A stretch of 20,182 nucleotides of DNA from DATBMY01 sp036554605. GTDB taxonomy: Bacteria; Acidobacteriota; Blastocatellia; UBA7656. Positions 1-7,215 of this stretch are shown here, one piece after another. A model generated the notes under the pieces. It worked only from the letters and a program-made list of their open reading frames with translations, had not been told where the DNA came from and ran no database searches. Each line of letters begins with the position of its first letter. The first letter of the stretch is position 1. The stretch spans positions 1 through 20,182 of the forward strand of contig DATBMY010000454.1 of NCBI GenBank assembly GCA_036554605.1, in the 5' to 3' direction. Both the position numbers and the translations under genes were made by a program.

Positions 1-1
1 G

Positions 2-808
2 TACCATACTGCAAACTACGAGCCCGTAAACAACAGAGTGCCGGTCACGCCTTATGTACCGCTCGGAGGGCGAGCAAGGCTCGTCATAGCCTGCCTGCTG
101 ATCGGGATAATAATTGATGCGGTTGCGATCTATCTCCTCGCTTCCCAACTATCGCTGATCGGCCGGTTCTTCTCCGGCCAGACGGTCGCTCCCGGCGAGT
201 TGGAGTCGAACGATAGCAGAGTAATAGCGATCGGAGCCATACAGGTGTTGATTTTCATTATAACGGCGGTGACTTTCTTGATATGGATATACCAGGCTCA
301 TCGCAACCTTCCTGCATCCGGAGCGCATAACCTCGAATACAGCCCGGGCTGGGCTGTCGGCGGATTCTTTGTGCCGTTCTTGAACCTGGTGCGCCCGTTC
401 CAGGTCATGCGAGAGATATGGAAGGCGAGCGACCCGGACCAGGAATTTGCGGAAGGCGACTACTGGAAGAATTCGGACACGACGCCCTCTCTAGGTTTCT
501 GGTGGTTCGTCTGGATCGGAGCCGGATTGATGGCAACCATCTCTGCTCTAATGATGAGGACCGTAGAATCAGCCAGCAGGTTCACACCCTTATCTCTCGC
601 TGAAATGGTCAACAGGCTCTCGACGGCAACTTTGCTCAGAATCGTATCCGAGATCCTGAGCGTAATAGCCGCCGTGCTCGTCATACTTTTGATAAGGGGA
701 ATAACCGCGCGCCAGCAAGAGAAGATGGCGAGAATCCACGCGGCAATGCCTCCGCCTCAGAACCCGCCCTTCAACTACGGCGCATCATCAAGGGCCGCCG
801 CGCCATAA
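2..808 (+). CDS. DUF4328 family multi-pass membrane protein (5' end probably outside the window)
   Basis: The protein has about five hydrophobic segments. A GTG at 38 gives a 256-residue product, but the frame is open back to base 2, there is no Shine-Dalgarno sequence before 38, and the upstream codons read naturally (YHTANYEPVNNRV). I therefore treat it as 5'-partial. Numbered from the GTG, membrane segments lie near residues 15-38, 66-86, 104-120, 152-172 and 202-222. The stretch from HRNLPASGAHNL through YSPGWAVGGFFVPFLNLVRP to MREIWKAS is the hallmark of DUF4328, a family of unknown function whose members sit in the cytoplasmic membrane. A Pro/Ala-rich tail follows the last helix. It converges with the subtilase gene, sharing the terminator at 811-838. 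The family call is confident; the function is unknown. Confidence 0.85.
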   Translation, partial: YHTANYEPVNNRVPVTPYVPLGGRARLVIACLLIGIIIDAVAIYLLASQLSLIGRFFSGQTVAPGELESNDSRVIAIGAIQVLIFIITAVTFLIWIYQAHRNLPASGAHNLEYSPGWAVGGFFVPFLNLVRPFQVMREIWKASDPDQEFAEGDYWKNSDTTPSLGFWWFVWIGAGLMATISALMMRTVESASRFTPLSLAEMVNRLSTATLLRIVSEILSVIAAVLVILLIRGITARQQEKMARIHAAMPPPQNPPFNYGASSRAAAP

Positions 809-810
809 AA

Positions 811-838
811 AAAGGCCCGCCCGAAGGCGAGCCCTTTT
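811..838. terminator. Bidirectional rho-independent terminator between convergent genes
   Basis: The stem AAAGGCCCGCC (811-821) pairs with GGCGAGCCCTTT (826-837) around a CGAA loop, with one C/A mismatch. It has an A-run on the left (805-813) and a T-run on the right (835-838). It lies 3 bases after the DUF4328 stop and 20 bases beyond the subtilase stop, so it can end transcription from both sides. Confidence 0.8.
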
Positions 839-857
839 CATTTACTACCGGGCGATA

Positions 858-3800
858 TTACTGAACCGACACGTCGTCAATTCTGAACGTCGTGATGAGC
901 GATATGTCGGTCGTGGCGCGGAATTGTATGCGCACGGTCTGACCTGCCCACGCCCCGAGACCGAATGGACCTCTCAGGACATAGACTCCGGCCGTGCCCT
1001 TGTTGAGATTGCTGAACGTCGCGAGCGTCGCGAGCAGCGTGCCCGTATTACTCCGCACTTCGACAAAGAGGCGGTCGAATTGCGTGGTGGTCGTCGTCTC
1101 GCTCGATGTTACGTTCAGATGGAACCTCAGGCTGGGTGACGTGCCGGCCGGGATCGTTATCGTCTGGCGGGCCGTGCCCGACGTGCTGTTGGCATTGCCC
1201 AGGAATATATAACCGGTGCCTGTTCGCGGGAAGGCCCCGGTGTTGGTCCAGAAAGCGCTTCCGGCAAGGACCCACGGGCTACTGCTACCTTCAAAGCCAC
1301 CGTTGACGATCAGCTCGCTCGCGACCGGATTGACCGTGAGGGTGACTGGCAGATTAACCGGCGTGTTGGTCGCTCCCGTGGCCGATATGGTTATCGTGCC
1401 GTTGTAGGTTCCGGCCGCCAGCCCCGATATATTGACCGAGGCGGTCACGGTTGACGGCGCGGTTCCAGAGGTCGGGCTGATGGCAAGCCACGTCGCGTTG
1501 TCGCTTGCCGTCCAGTTGAGCGTGCCGCCGCCGGTGTTGCTTATGTTGATCGACTGGTTGGCGGGGTTCGCACCTCCAACGGTCGCGCTGAAGCTCAGGC
1601 TCGACGGGCTTACACCTATGGTCGGGTTGGTCGTGCCGCCAGAGTTCGCGTTATAGATGACGAGCGCGAAGTCCTGGTCGGTCGTGTCCGCGTTTCCGGG
1701 CACGCCGTCGCCCGCGATATTTGTCGCGCGCACGGTGACAGTGAAATTGCCCGAGGTGCCCGCCGGCAGCCAGACCGACTCGACGTTGTTTCTGGTGTCG
1801 GCCGTGCCCCCGCTTATAGAGGTCTCGCCCGAAAAGACGTTTCCGCGATAGGTCACGCCGCCGACCGTTACTTCGAGATCGAGGTTATTGACCCACGGCG
1901 CGCCCGTCGTCGGACCGGGAGCATCGGTCCAGGCCAGCGTCACGCGGAAAGGCTCAGAGGTGGTAGCGACCGATCCGGTCACTTGATGCGTCGCACCCGA
2001 AGCGCCTAGCGTCTGCGTCTGGTCGACGAGTATGCGCGCGGTGGCGTCAAAGGCCCGGCTCAGGTTCATGCGCCCCATGCCCTGGTTGTTCGACGGCAGA
2101 GTATCGTTTGCTCCCGTTCCGGTCATTCGAGCGGTCGAGTTCATCAGGCAGGCTTTGACCATCGCGGGGCTCGGGACAGCAAACCCCTTATTGATGAAGG
2201 CCTGATAGACGAGCGCCGCGCCGCCGGCGACGGCCGGGCAGGAATGCGATGTGCCGCTCGACCAGCCGTAGAGCGTCTGCCCCGTGGGCCAGAACTGGTT
2301 GCAGACGCTGCTGCCGTTGTAATTCGACTGAGGAACGCCGGCCTCTATGTGAGTGCCCGGCGCCATGATGTCGGGCTTGATGCGACCGTCGCCCCCGGCC
2401 GAATTGACCGGGCCGCGGCTCGAAAAGCTGATAATGTCATTCGCGCTGTTTGCGCCCGTGTTGCCGATGCCGCAGCCGTCGGTCCCGGTCTGGCGAACAT
2501 TTTCGCCCGCGCCCACGCATATAATGTTCTTTGCCGTCGCCGGGGTGCTGACCGTATTGCTCCCCGAACCGTCATTGCCCGCGGCAAAGACGACTACCAT
2601 CTGCTGGTTGCCGGCCGTCCCGGTCTGCGCGTCCCGCACTATGCGATCATACTCTTGCGAGTTCGCGTCGTAATCGGCGACGGGGCCGCCCACCGCATTT
2701 TGAAATCCCCACGAGTTGCTCGATATTCGCGCGCCCTGCCCGTAAGCGGCGCTCTCCCAGGCTGTCGGCGAAGAGGCTCCGCCGCCGAATATGGCCGTGA
2801 CGCCCATCCTTGCGAAGGGCGCGATGCCCAGCCCGTAGTTGAAGCCCAGCGAGTCTTCGACGGCAGTCCCCGTGCCGCTGTTGAATCCGCCTATTATGTG
2901 CGCGTTGAGAAATCCGTGGCCTCCCTGCGAGCCGGTCTGGCTGGTGGGGTTGTTCTGAAATGCGATGCGCCCGGTCGGCAGATCCGGGTGGCCCGTGAGC
3001 GAGAAGGAATCGTCTACGACGTTGACGACGAAAGAGGCGAACTGCGCGCTTGTGAATCCCCTTCCCGCTAGCCACGTCAGATAGCCCGGCCCGGTGGGCG
3101 AGTTGCCCGAGAGATTCCCGGCGACGATCTGACCCTGCGCCTCGTCGAGCTTGCGAAGCTTGCCCGCGGGCTCTATTCCGAATACGTCGTCAAGGCGAGC
3201 GATTCGCGTGAGGAGCGCGGGATTAATCTTCATGCGCACGTTATGGTAGGCGAGCACCTGGTGGGCACTTATAAGCTCGTCTGCCAGGGCGGTCAGCTCT
3301 CCTAAGGTTTCATCCGCTTCGGGCGAGTCGAACACCTGCACTATGACTTCAACCGGGTCGCCGGTTCCCTTCCTCAGATCGCGTAGCGCGGGCGAGAGGC
3401 GAAATGCCGGATCATAATCGCCGATGTACTGGACGAAGCGATTGAGCGAAGGCAGCGCCGCGATTTCGCTCGCGGCCTTCTGATCCGCCTTGACGATGTA
3501 AGCATTAAAAGCAGCGTAAGAGATGACCTTCGCGCCAGTAGCTTCGAGGTCGGCCAGCCATTCAGCCTTGACCGGGCCGACGAACTGAACGATGTAAAGC
3601 CCGCCGCGAGGCGCGCGCCCCCGGCTCAAGGCTTCATTCATATCGTCCGCGCGCAGCTCCGGCGGCAGCGCAAGATATGTATCTTCCGCTCTTGTGGTGT
3701 CCATAACGTAGCCATTGAGAGCGACGAGGTTCTGCTCGTCGCGTATGGCGGGAGCAATCGATTGAAGACTTAGACGGCCGCCTACCGGGCGCTCGTCTGC

Positions 3801-4058
3801 GATGACCAGCTTGAAGCTCCCATAATCAATCTCGTCGACTATCGCGCCCGCGTCGCGCAGCGCCGTGTAACCTTCGAGATCGCTGCCGTCGACTATGAGC
3901 TTATGCCAGTAACTATCGCTCGTGTATACATCCGGCATCCCCTCGGATGGATTGATTGAAGGGACAACTTCAGTGCTCTGTTGCTGCATTGTCGCGCTCG
4001 TGGCTCCGAAAAACAGCGCCAGCACAAGCAGCATCACAAAAAGGGTTGAACGCTTCAT
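858..4058 (-). CDS. Secreted S8 family subtilisin-like protease with BACON and C-terminal beta domains
   Basis: This 1066-residue protein is an exported serine endopeptidase of the subtilase family. A signal peptide (1-23) is followed by a long pro-region (about 30-320). In the catalytic domain (about 340-675) I see the Asp motif VVNVVDDSF (D349 or D350), His in GGHGFLNAH (H381), the oxyanion Asn in VFAAGNDG (N495) and the nucleophile in SGTSHSCPA (S604). The His motif is HGF rather than the usual HGT. After it come a jelly-roll domain (about 690-805, TLAWTDAPG...NNLDLEV), a BACON-type Ig-like domain (about 812-911) and a 150-residue beta domain of the VNGGFE type, often found in bound or secreted proteins. 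An AAAGGAGA Shine-Dalgarno sequence lies 12 bases before the ATG. It has no operon partner. The substrate is unknown; general extracellular protein degradation is likely. Confidence 0.93.
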   Translation of the reverse strand: MKRSTLFVMLLVLALFFGATSATMQQQSTEVVPSINPSEGMPDVYTSDSYWHKLIVDGSDLEGYTALRDAGAIVDEIDYGSFKLVIADERPVGGRLSLQSIAPAIRDEQNLVALNGYVMDTTRAEDTYLALPPELRADDMNEALSRGRAPRGGLYIVQFVGPVKAEWLADLEATGAKVISYAAFNAYIVKADQKAASEIAALPSLNRFVQYIGDYDPAFRLSPALRDLRKGTGDPVEVIVQVFDSPEADETLGELTALADELISAHQVLAYHNVRMKINPALLTRIARLDDVFGIEPAGKLRKLDEAQGQIVAGNLSGNSPTGPGYLTWLAGRGFTSAQFASFVVNVVDDSFSLTGHPDLPTGRIAFQNNPTSQTGSQGGHGFLNAHIIGGFNSGTGTAVEDSLGFNYGLGIAPFARMGVTAIFGGGASSPTAWESAAYGQGARISSNSWGFQNAVGGPVADYDANSQEYDRIVRDAQTGTAGNQQMVVVFAAGNDGSGSNTVSTPATAKNIICVGAGENVRQTGTDGCGIGNTGANSANDIISFSSRGPVNSAGGDGRIKPDIMAPGTHIEAGVPQSNYNGSSVCNQFWPTGQTLYGWSSGTSHSCPAVAGGAALVYQAFINKGFAVPSPAMVKACLMNSTARMTGTGANDTLPSNNQGMGRMNLSRAFDATARILVDQTQTLGASGATHQVTGSVATTSEPFRVTLAWTDAPGPTTGAPWVNNLDLEVTVGGVTYRGNVFSGETSISGGTADTRNNVESVWLPAGTSGNFTVTVRATNIAGDGVPGNADTTDQDFALVIYNANSGGTTNPTIGVSPSSLSFSATVGGANPANQSINISNTGGGTLNWTASDNATWLAISPTSGTAPSTVTASVNISGLAAGTYNGTITISATGATNTPVNLPVTLTVNPVASELIVNGGFEGSSSPWVLAGSAFWTNTGAFPRTGTGYIFLGNANSTSGTARQTITIPAGTSPSLRFHLNVTSSETTTTTQFDRLFVEVRSNTGTLLATLATFSNLNKGTAGVYVLRGPFGLGAWAGQTVRIQFRATTDISLITTFRIDDVSVQ

Positions 4059-4100
4059 GCTTAATTCTTCTCCTTTAGCGGCCGGCCCGGCCGTATTCTT

Positions 4101-4127
4101 GGGAGGCTCATGGTTTATGAGCCGTCC
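4101..4127. promoter_or_regulatory. Hairpin in the subtilase leader
   Basis: GGGAGGCTCAT pairs with ATGAGCCGTCCC around a short loop, with one bulged base. It lies 43 bases upstream of the subtilase start and has no T-run, so a terminator is unlikely. It could be an mRNA-stabilising or regulatory leader structure. Confidence 0.35.
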
Positions 4128-4244
4128 CGTCGATTGAGCGCAATAGCCTGACCCCGGTCAGACCATAGCTGTCAGGGACCGGCTGAAAGAGCGACAGATC
4201 GTCGCCCTTAGCGGCTTGGTGACTGCCGGCTAACCTCCTGCGCA

Positions 4245-4281
4245 GCGCAAGCGGCCGCGGATCGCCTATAGGCGCTTGCGC
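4245..4281. repeat. Nested inverted repeat
   Basis: GCGCAAGCG (4245-4253) and CGCTTGCGC (4273-4281) are perfect 9-base inverted arms. A perfect 12-base palindrome, CGCCTATAGGCG (4263-4274), overlaps the right arm, so two alternative hairpins are possible. The role is unknown. Confidence 0.5.
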
Positions 4282-4752
4282 CCTGAATTACAGCCGTAAC
4301 CCTGATTGTTGAATAGGACATCCCGCTTGGAAAAACGGCAACGAACGGGAGGAGCTCCTCGCGGATTTCAGCGCCCAAATGCCGCGCTCGCGCGAGAAGC
4401 ATCACAAAATAAAATAGACCCCTCTTATTGTCAAGATGAAATGTGGTATATACCCCAAAACTGCCGGGACTATATGCTTGAGAAATGAAACGCCCCGGGA
4501 AGACATATTTATAATGCAAGGGCTCAAGAATGTGTTAATATGCGCGGGCCAGAAATTGACCCGGTAAACTAGTGCGGGTAAGCATCTCTGACCGGGCGCT
4601 GACGGATCCATAGCAACGTCTTATAAGCTCGACAACTATAGATAGATGAATGGTTGCGCCCGCGTTTTACGGCTGGCAGCGGCCATCAGAAGGCAGGCCC
4701 GTGACCTGACGCGGCCTTTTGCGAGATCAAGCATCCGATTCAGAGTTAACAG

Positions 4753-4770
4753 GCCATTCTGCAGAATGGC
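4753..4770. promoter_or_regulatory. Perfect 18-base palindrome upstream of the sigma-factor gene (candidate operator)
   Basis: GCCATTCTGCAGAATGGC is its own reverse complement over 18 bases and ends 36 bases before the sigma-factor ATG. A symmetrical site at this distance suits binding of a dimeric regulator. No second copy was noticed, and the binding role is inference. Confidence 0.45.
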
Positions 4771-4806
4771 TTCGTTGGATTTCGTCTTACAGATTTAGAA
4801 CATCGC

Positions 4807-5427
4807 ATGAGTTTCACGAGGAGCAGAGAAGCGAGTCTCAAACATGCGGGAGAGCTTCTGCATGAGAAGATGCTCGACCGCGATGATGATACCGCGAGCG
4901 CACGATTGGCGGAGCTATTCCTGCCGTTGCTCATTAACGCTCTTAGCAAGAGGTTCGCCTCCCTGCCGGATCCTCATGAGGTTGAGTCTGCCGCGATTGA
5001 TACGTTGATAGGTTATATGAACCGGCCGGAGAAGTTTGACCCCGGACGCGGCAGTCTTATGGGCTATTTATACATGGATGCCAGCGCTAACCTCTCAAAT
5101 TCTTTGAAGAGGCAAAAAAAAGTTGTCGGATTCTCCGGCGCAGTTGCGGAACATGAACTGAGGAGCGACCTGTTAGACCCCGAGGCGGAGTTGATTGAGA
5201 AGAGTTCTCCTCTTCTCGAGCGAGCGATAGCGGCGATAACCGACCCCGTCGATCGTGAAGTACTGCTACTGATGATGGAGGGCGCGCGCGATTGCGGAGA
5301 TTATGTCGCGCTGCTCGACATTGAGTATCTTCCCAGATCGAAGCAGACAGAGATAGTCAATCGCCGAAAAGAGCGGCTGAAGAAATTCCTCAGGCGCAAG
5401 CTTGAGCGGCATCTCAACCGAAAATGA
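4807..5427 (+). CDS. RNA polymerase sigma factor, divergent sigma-70/ECF-like
   Basis: This 206-residue protein has the size and two-domain layout of small alternative sigma factors. Residues 35-104 (ELFLPLLINAL...FDPGRGSLMGYLYMDASANLSNSLKRQKK) match sigma region 2, which binds RNA polymerase and the -10 element. The FDPxRGSLxGYL stretch is the clearest signature. Residues 136-200 (ITDPVDREVLLLMMEG...RRKERLKKFLRRKLERH) correspond to region 4, but with a long, unusual insert where the HTH should be, so -35 recognition may differ. No good ribosome site precedes the ATG. The stop overlaps the next start by ATGA, so the sigma factor and the membrane protein are translationally coupled, as is usual for sigma/anti-sigma pairs. 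An 18-base palindrome lies just upstream. It may control its own operon and the CHAT gene; this is inference. Confidence 0.75.
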   Translation: MSFTRSREASLKHAGELLHEKMLDRDDDTASARLAELFLPLLINALSKRFASLPDPHEVESAAIDTLIGYMNRPEKFDPGRGSLMGYLYMDASANLSNSLKRQKKVVGFSGAVAEHELRSDLLDPEAELIEKSSPLLERAIAAITDPVDREVLLLMMEGARDCGDYVALLDIEYLPRSKQTEIVNRRKERLKKFLRRKLERHLNRK

Positions 5428-6365
5428 ACGAGTGCGATTCGGACAATTCAAGGATGCTGGCGGCGCTGGCCACGCGGCTCGAAGGCAACCCCGAGTTTAT
5501 GGCCTATGCCCTCGCAAGATATCAAAGCCGACATGGTATCAGCCGGGAAGACCTCTCCTGGCAATTAGGCTTAACCATAGAGGGGTTCGTAAAGCTCGCC
5601 TTATGCAGGCGGCCCGACTCGACCTCGGGCGAGTTCGATAGACGGGTAAAGGATCTTTCCGAATATACGCGCGGAAATCCGCATACGCTGGCGAGAGTCA
5701 TCAAATCGGCCCACAATCAGCGCGACGCGTACAAGCCCGGGATATTGAATTGGGCGGGCGGCTTCAAGCGACCGGCGCTCGCCGCGTCGAGCGGGCTGGT
5801 TGCGGCGCTGCTCTTTGTTGGCATATATCTGTTGTCCGATCAGACCGGTGTGCGCACACAAGACGCGGCAAGAGAGAGTCGAGAAGAGATCATACGCAAT
5901 GATTCAAGCAAGGATTCCGGAACGGTAAATTCGCGCGGCGGTCAGTCTGATGTGGCCGGGGCGACGGCAGGCAAAGAGTCCGTAGCCCGGTTACAGGCCC
6001 CTCGGCGGCCCCGGGCGATTGCCGCGAAGGCCCCGCTAAGCATAGACCTGAGAGATTACGTCGTATTGCGCGGAGAAACGGAAACAGGTTCAGGCGGGGC
6101 TGTGATAAGGCTGCCTTCCTCAGCCAGCCGTTTCGTCTTCATACTTCCGGAAGGCTGCCTGGCTGGCCCTTATACGGTGACCGTCGTCGACGCATTCGGC
6201 AATCCACTTATGAGCGCGCGGGCGCGAAGCCTCGACGGCAGGCGACTCAATGTGGCCTTTGACCTATCCAGGCTTTCTCGAACAAGGTTATATCTTTGTA
6301 TAACGCGCGAGAATGAAGCATCCGATTGTTACCCGCTACAGATCGTGGTAAGCAACCGCGATTGA
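5424..6365 (+). CDS. Single-pass membrane protein with HTH-like N-terminus; candidate anti-sigma factor or sensor
   Basis: I recognise no named family in this 313-residue protein. Residues 1-110 form a helical cytoplasmic part that includes an HTH-like stretch (HGISREDLSWQLGLTIEGFVKLALCRRP, about 37-64). One hydrophobic helix follows at about 117-138, preceded by basic residues (GGFKRP), which favours N-in topology. A low-complexity Ser/Arg/Gln linker (about 140-200) then leads to a beta-rich outer domain (about 205-311) with three cysteines (C245, C292, C302). Its ATG overlaps the sigma-factor stop by four bases. Cytoplasmic domain, one helix and outer domain directly after a sigma gene is the layout of membrane anti-sigma factors, but no ZAS-type His/Cys motif is visible. 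A membrane-bound transcription regulator is the main alternative. Confidence 0.6.
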   Translation: MNECDSDNSRMLAALATRLEGNPEFMAYALARYQSRHGISREDLSWQLGLTIEGFVKLALCRRPDSTSGEFDRRVKDLSEYTRGNPHTLARVIKSAHNQRDAYKPGILNWAGGFKRPALAASSGLVAALLFVGIYLLSDQTGVRTQDAARESREEIIRNDSSKDSGTVNSRGGQSDVAGATAGKESVARLQAPRRPRAIAAKAPLSIDLRDYVVLRGETETGSGGAVIRLPSSASRFVFILPEGCLAGPYTVTVVDAFGNPLMSARARSLDGRRLNVAFDLSRLSRTRLYLCITRENEASDCYPLQIVVSNRD

Positions 6366-6511
6366 AATCAGCAAGTTCGCTATAACCGGAAGCAGGTTTC
6401 CGGGTCGTTGAAGGATATACGAGCGAGAAAAAACGATGTCGGGAGAATCGATATAGGCAAAGTCTACCCAAAGAGTCCCCATTTTAGTTTCCAAGAAAAG
6501 GAGAGTTAATT

Positions 6512-7141
6512 ATGAGAAGCTATGACCGTAAACGGTACCTTTCAGGTATAACCCGCACTGCCATCATGCTGGCGCTGCTTGCGGCAATGACGCTTTCGCA
6601 CCAGGGCGTTCAAATGACGGCCGCGCAATCGACCGGAGGATTCGATGGCGCGATATTCGACATACAGCCTACATCTTCGACATTGCAGTCCGCCGTGGTA
6701 GGCAGCACTTTCCAGGTAACGGGAAGAATCTTCCGCTTCAGGGCCCTAAACCAGGCGACCTGCCAGCTTATCAATCCCAACGAGCCTGTGCTCGGGACCT
6801 GGCGAGCATGGGGGCAGGTGACCGACGGCGGCAGAATCCTGATAAACCACAGTCTTATTATAGATGACTTCAACGGCTCGATAGAGATACAGGGCACAAG
6901 CGGTGTCACGCTCAACAACGACGGCGCGGCCCCGGCGATTATTGGCACAATGGGACCTCCCTTTACCGGGCCGTCCGAAGCCTACTCGGTTACGGGCGGC
7001 GCGGGCACTTACAGGAGCATACAGGGCGAAGCGCATGTCAGGCCTTACTGCCAGACGGAGGCGGGCATAACGATACCTTTTACCTATGATCGCGCATTCT
7101 GTCTCGGAATAGTTGAAGCATCCCGCCGCCGCAATAGATAG
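6512..7141 (+). CDS. Secreted protein with allene-oxide-cyclase/dirigent-like barrel
   Basis: This 209-residue protein has an N-terminal export signal (hydrophobic core about 17-30, likely cleavage near TAAQS at 36-40). A beta-rich domain follows, containing SVTGGAGTYRSIQGEAHV, which resembles the GGTGxYxGAxGE strand pair of the dirigent/allene-oxide-cyclase barrel. Bacterial members are mostly uncharacterised, and no enzyme activity can be inferred. It has four cysteines after the signal, which could form disulfides outside the cytoplasm. The start is supported by AAAAGGAG at 6496-6503, eight bases before the ATG. It lies 146 bases after the membrane protein and 74 before the CHAT gene, all in the same direction, so it probably belongs to the same module. 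The barrel assignment rests on a short motif and fold-like pattern. Confidence 0.55.
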   Translation: MRSYDRKRYLSGITRTAIMLALLAAMTLSHQGVQMTAAQSTGGFDGAIFDIQPTSSTLQSAVVGSTFQVTGRIFRFRALNQATCQLINPNEPVLGTWRAWGQVTDGGRILINHSLIIDDFNGSIEIQGTSGVTLNNDGAAPAIIGTMGPPFTGPSEAYSVTGGAGTYRSIQGEAHVRPYCQTEAGITIPFTYDRAFCLGIVEASRRRNR

Positions 7142-7153
7142 GCGCGCAGCTCG

Positions 7154-7187
7154 GGACGCGCGAAAAGCCTCTCTTTTGCGCGCGTCC
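7154..7187 (+). terminator. Strong intercistronic hairpin before the CHAT gene (attenuator or processing site)
   Basis: GGACGCGCGAAAAG (7154-7167) pairs with CTTTTGCGCGCGTCC (7173-7187) around a five-base loop with one bulge. It lies between the secreted barrel protein and the CHAT gene. Only a weak pyrimidine run (TTCTG) follows, so it may be a partial terminator, or a structure that stabilises the upstream message and lowers CHAT expression. Confidence 0.5.
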
Positions 7188-7215
7188 TTCTGAAGTCTCA
7201 GTAGGAGAGTGAAGC

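Larger units (their letters stand above)
4059..4806. other. Long intergenic region between divergent subtilase and sigma-factor genes
   Basis: There are 748 bases without a convincing gene; short open frames here lack family character and good ribosome sites. The region must hold the divergent promoters of the subtilase and the sigma-factor operon, but I could not assign a consensus -35/-10 pair with confidence. It holds three inverted repeats, annotated separately: a leader hairpin at 4101-4127, a nested palindrome at 4245-4281 and an 18-base palindrome at 4753-4770. Confidence 0.6.

Noticed and set aside
2244..3071. 275-residue open frame on the plus strand inside the subtilase gene
   Set aside because: It is antisense to conserved catalytic motifs, very rich in Ala and Arg, and lacks family features; it is a by-product of high GC content.
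4208..4519. 103-residue minus-strand frame in the long intergenic region
   Set aside because: No recognisable domain, unusual composition, and it crosses the inverted repeats; not supported as a gene.
4556..4584. TTGACC with TAAGCA 17 bases later as a promoter for the sigma operon
   Set aside because: The -10 match is poor, and the site is more than 200 bases from the start codon.
6386..6403. Small inverted repeat CCGGAA/TTCCGG after the membrane-protein gene
   Set aside because: It has six pairs, no T-run and no other support; it may be chance.
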